Source of the DNA: Macrococcus carouselicus
GTDB lineage: Bacteria; Bacillota; Bacilli; Staphylococcales; Staphylococcaceae
Reading direction: 5' to 3'
DNA length: 36,481 bases
NCBI RefSeq assembly: GCF_004359515.1
Contig: NZ_SCWD01000008.1
Coordinates: forward strand, 1-36,481
Shown here: in pieces, positions 32,237-36,481 of the stretch
Layout: the number at the start of each line of letters is the position of its first letter
Position numbering within the stretch: position 1 is the stretch's first letter
Made by a program: the position numbers and the translations under genes
The notes under the pieces: model-generated
Database searches by the model: none
Told to the model about the DNA's origin: nothing
What the model saw: only the letters and a program-made list of their open reading frames with translations

Positions 32237-32716
32237 ATGTCTACTATTTACTTAAGTCTTGGCAGCAATATGGGAGACCGGGCGGAGCACCTGAGAAATG
32301 CCCTTCATCTACTCAGCGAAACAGTGCAGATCGAAGAAGTATCAGCTGTCTATGAGACAGCGCCTGTCGGTGGTGTTGAACAGGCGGACTTCTATAATAT
32401 ATGCGCTGCGATCACGAGTGAAAGGGCACCAGAAGAAGTGCTGGCGCTCTGTCAGTCAATCGAACAGCGGTTAAACCGGGTTCGTATTGTACACTGGGGA
32501 CCACGTACCATTGATCTGGATATTCTGATGATTGAGGACCGGATCATTGATACGGAAGATCTGAAAGTGCCGCATCCATATATGACGGAACGAAGCTTTG
32601 TCCTGATTCCGCTTGCAGAAATTGCGCCGGACGCTATACATCCCATCAGTAACAAGAAAATTAAAGAACTCGTCCATGTAGATAAAGAAGTAAGGAAAAC
32701 TAAAGTGAGGCTATAA
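32237..32716 (+). CDS. folK: 2-amino-4-hydroxy-6-hydroxymethyldihydropteridine pyrophosphokinase
   Basis: HPPK transfers pyrophosphate from ATP to hydroxymethyl-dihydropterin, giving the DHPS substrate. The 159-residue protein has [36 protein letters not shown] with the metal-binding aspartates, and [21 protein letters not shown] lies upstream. dusB starts 2 nt after its stop. Confidence 0.97.
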   Translation: MSTIYLSLGSNMGDRAEHLRNALHLLSETVQIEEVSAVYETAPVGGVEQADFYNICAAITSERAPEEVLALCQSIEQRLNRVRIVHWGPRTIDLDILMIEDRIIDTEDLKVPHPYMTERSFVLIPLAEIAPDAIHPISNKKIKELVHVDKEVRKTKVRL

Positions 32717-32718
32717 TT

Positions 32719-35207
<2,489 letters not shown>

Positions 35208-35215
35208 CTTACTGG

Positions 35216-35246
35216 ATACCGCCGGAAAATCGGCGGTATTTTTTTA
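35216..35246 (+). terminator. Terminator of lysS
   Basis: ATACCGCCG and CGGCGGTAT form a perfect 9-bp stem around GAAAAT, followed by seven T residues. Confidence 0.95.
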
Positions 35247-35267
35247 TAGAAAATTGAATGAAAAGTA

Positions 35268-35296
35268 TTGACTTTGTTTGAGATTTTATATAATAT
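35268..35296 (+). promoter_or_regulatory. rRNA operon promoter P1
   Basis: TTGACT is followed by TATAAT after 15 nt, or by the overlapping TAATAT after 17 nt. It lies just past the lysS terminator. Confidence 0.7.
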
Positions 35297-35373
35297 TAAA
35301 AAGTCGCTTGAGACAGGAAATATAAAAACGTGAAGACAACGTAAATAATGTTAACGCGGTGTAAAATTTACTG

Positions 35374-35402
35374 TTGAAATATTAATTTCAAGCGAGTATA
35401 AT
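35374..35402 (+). promoter_or_regulatory. rRNA operon promoter P2
   Basis: TTGAAA and TATAAT are exactly 17 nt apart. The predicted start near 35409 is only about 14 nt before the 5S sequence. Confidence 0.85.
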
Positions 35403-35422
35403 TCATTAAGTACTGAATTTTG

Positions 35423-35536
35423 CCTGGTGACGATGGCAGAGAGGTCACACCTGTTCCCATACCGAACACAGAAGTTAAGCTCTCTAGCGCCGATGGTAGT
35501 TGGACTTACGTTCCGCGAGAGTAGGACGTTGCCGGA
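35423..35536 (+). rRNA. rrf: 5S rRNA, first gene of the downstream rRNA-tRNA operon
   Basis: The 112-base core is identical to the 5S gene at the start of the window. Flanking sequences GAATTTTGCCTGG and CCGGACAGAATTC pair with one mismatch, extending the terminal stem; this is the double-stranded precursor that RNase M5 (gene at 9489) would process. It precedes the tRNA cluster rather than following 23S. Confidence 0.96.
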
Positions 35537-35548
35537 CAGAATTCATCT

Positions 35549-35624
35549 GGAGGATTAGCTCAGCTGGGAGAGCATCTGCCTTACAAGCAGAGGGTCGGCG
35601 GTTCGATCCCGTCATCCTCCACCA
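35549..35624 (+). tRNA. tRNA-Val (anticodon TAC)
   Basis: A full cloverleaf: acceptor GGAGGAT with ATCCTCC, anticodon loop CTTACAA (TAC), T-loop GGTTCGATCC, encoded CCA. A37 is the position modified by TrmN6. Confidence 0.98.
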
Positions 35625-35634
35625 TTTCTATTAT

Positions 35635-35710
<76 letters not shown>

Positions 35711-35718
35711 TTTCTTGC

Positions 35719-35791
35719 GAGCCATTAGCTCAGTTGGTAGAGCATTTGACTTTTAATCAAAGGGTCAGAGGTTCGAATCCTCTATGGCTCA
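35719..35791 (+). tRNA. tRNA-Lys (anticodon TTT)
   Basis: Acceptor GAGCCAT pairs with ATGGCTC; anticodon loop CTTTTAA (TTT). The discriminator A is followed by TTA, so CCA is not encoded and must be added by the CCA enzyme. Confidence 0.98.
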
Positions 35792-35805
35792 TTATTAATA
35801 ATTTT

Positions 35806-35880
35806 GCGGAAGTAGTTCAGTGGTAGAATACAACCTTGCCAAGGTTGGGGTCGCGGGTTCGAATCCCGTCTTCCGCTCCA
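35806..35880 (+). tRNA. tRNA-Gly (anticodon GCC)
   Basis: Acceptor GCGGAAG pairs with CTTCCGC; anticodon loop TTGCCAA (GCC); T-loop GGTTCGAATCC; encoded CCA. Confidence 0.98.
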
Positions 35881-35915
35881 TTATTTCTAACACAATGACA
35901 ACTTATTTATAAGTT

Positions 35916-36004
35916 GCCGGGGTGGCGGAACTGGCAGACGCACAGGACTTAAAATCCTGCGGTAAGTGATTACCGTACCGGTTCGATTCCGGTCCTCGGC
36001 ACCA
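35916..36004 (+). tRNA. tRNA-Leu (anticodon TAA)
   Basis: A type II tRNA of 89 nt with a long variable arm (GGTAAGTGATTACC). Acceptor GCCGGGG pairs with CCTCGGC; anticodon loop CTTAAAA (TAA); encoded CCA. Confidence 0.98.
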
Positions 36005-36017
36005 TTTAATTATAGAT

Positions 36018-36094
36018 GCGCCCGTAGCTCAATTGGATAGAGCGTTTGACTACGGATCAAAAGGTTAGGGGTTCGACTCCTCTCGGGCGCGCCA
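36018..36094 (+). tRNA. tRNA-Arg (anticodon ACG)
   Basis: Acceptor GCGCCCG pairs with CGGGCGC; anticodon loop CTACGGA (ACG, with A34 expected to be deaminated to inosine to read CGN); encoded CCA. Confidence 0.98.
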
Positions 36095-36111
36095 TTATTA
36101 TTTTAAAGCTA

Positions 36112-36185
36112 CGGGAAGTAGCTCAGCTTGGTAGAGCACTTGGTTTGGGACCAAGGGGTCGCAGGTTCGAATCCTGTCTTCCCGA
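36112..36185 (+). tRNA. tRNA-Pro (anticodon TGG)
   Basis: Acceptor CGGGAAG pairs with CTTCCCG; anticodon loop TTTGGGA (TGG). The discriminator A is followed by CTT, so CCA is not encoded. Confidence 0.98.
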
Positions 36186-36198
36186 CTTACTAATATAT

Positions 36199-36274
36199 GG
36201 GGGCTTAGCTCAGCTGGGAGAGCGCCTGCTTTGCACGCAGGAGGTCAGCGGTTCGATCCCGCTAGTCTCCACCA
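36199..36274 (+). tRNA. tRNA-Ala (anticodon TGC)
   Basis: Acceptor GGGGGCT pairs with AGTCTCC using two G-U pairs, including the G3-U70 pair recognised by alanyl-tRNA synthetase. Anticodon loop TTTGCAC (TGC); encoded CCA. Confidence 0.98.
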
Positions 36275-36284
36275 TTTATTAAAA

Positions 36285-36299
36285 TGAACATTGAAAACT
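36285..36299 (+). promoter_or_regulatory. boxA-like antitermination element in the 16S leader
   Basis: TGAACATTGAAAACT resembles the boxA-type sequence of Bacillus rRNA leaders (TGCTCTTTGAAAACT), where Nus factors bind. It lies about 100 nt before 16S. Confidence 0.6.
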
Positions 36300-36334
36300 G
36301 AATGACAATATGTCAACGTTAATTCCAATAATTT

Positions 36335-36380
36335 GAGTGAATTTGATTCGCTCAGAAAGAGTGATTGGCTCAACCAATCA
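36335..36380 (+). repeat. Two consecutive hairpins in the 16S leader
   Basis: GAGTGAA pairs with TTCGCTC (36335-36353, one G-U pair), and TGATTGG pairs perfectly with CCAATCA around CTCAA (36362-36380). They lie 20-65 nt before 16S and may contribute to precursor folding or RNase III processing. Confidence 0.65.
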
Positions 36381-36399
36381 GAGAGCTTTATCAAACACT

Positions 36400-36481
<82 letters not shown>

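Noticed and set aside
35267-35283. CtsR-like repeat over rRNA promoter P1 (ATTGACT TTG TTTGAGA)
   Set aside because: Only 11 of 14 positions match, and the first half is explained by the -35 element; heat-shock repression of rRNA would be unexpected.
36046-36282. Open frame of 78 codons across the Arg, Pro and Ala tRNAs
   Set aside because: It is made entirely of tRNA sequence and their spacers; no ribosome-binding site and no protein family resemblance.

Overview
The window is a chromosomal housekeeping segment of a low-to-mid GC, non-sporulating Firmicute. It fits the family Staphylococcaceae best, and most likely Macrococcus or a close relative. The reasons are: protein sequences close to the staphylococcal orthologues as I remember them (PurR, HslO, RnmV, Mfd, SpoVG); the staphylococcal gene order from tmk to lysS; and a 5S-tRNA-16S block after lysS. 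Two features differ from S. aureus as I recall it and match the older Bacillus layout: abrB sits between rsmI and metG, and dusB sits between folK and lysS. The species cannot be fixed from this window.

Layout. Positions 1-177 hold the last gene (5S) and terminator of an upstream rRNA operon. Positions 222-6110 carry a PLP decarboxylase-fold protein, tmk, holB, ricT, yabA, trmN6, yazA and rsmI. abrB (6145-6429) is the only convincing minus-strand gene; it converges on rsmI and diverges from metG. Then come metG-tatD-rnmV-rsmA, veg, ispE, purR-ridA-spoVG, glmU-prs, rplY (ctc), pth-mfd-flippase-mazG-rqcP-divIC, yabR, tilS-hpt, ftsH, hslO, cysK, folP-folB-folK-dusB-lysS. From 35268 tandem promoters drive 5S, eight tRNAs (Val, Thr, Lys, Gly, Leu, Arg, Pro, Ala) and the start of 16S, which runs off the window.

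The genes cover translation and RNA maturation (MetRS, LysRS, TrmN6, RsmI, RsmA, TilS, DusB, RNase M5, Pth, bL25, RqcP), replication and repair (Tmk, delta-prime, YabA, Mfd), envelope and division (IspE, GlmU, flippase, DivIC), purine and folate metabolism (PurR, Prs, Hpt, FolP/B/K), sulfur metabolism (CysK) and proteostasis (FtsH, Hsp33). No mobile element, CRISPR array or laterally acquired island was seen.

The regulatory DNA is the most unusual part. The abrB promoter has two perfect Spo0A-type boxes (TGTCGAA) just downstream of its predicted start, as in Bacillus, although the lineage looks non-sporulating. ftsH has a near-perfect CtsR direct repeat over a -35 element. rplY has a textbook sigma-B promoter and a structured leader with overlapping mini-ORFs. 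The c-di-AMP receptor gene expected between tmk and holB is missing, and a small promoter-hairpin module lies in the gap. No gene-free stretch exceeds 300 bases; the longest are 6430-6685 (two divergent promoters), 35208-35422 (terminator and two rRNA promoters), 16364-16507 (sigma-B promoter and leader) and 36275-36399 (16S leader).
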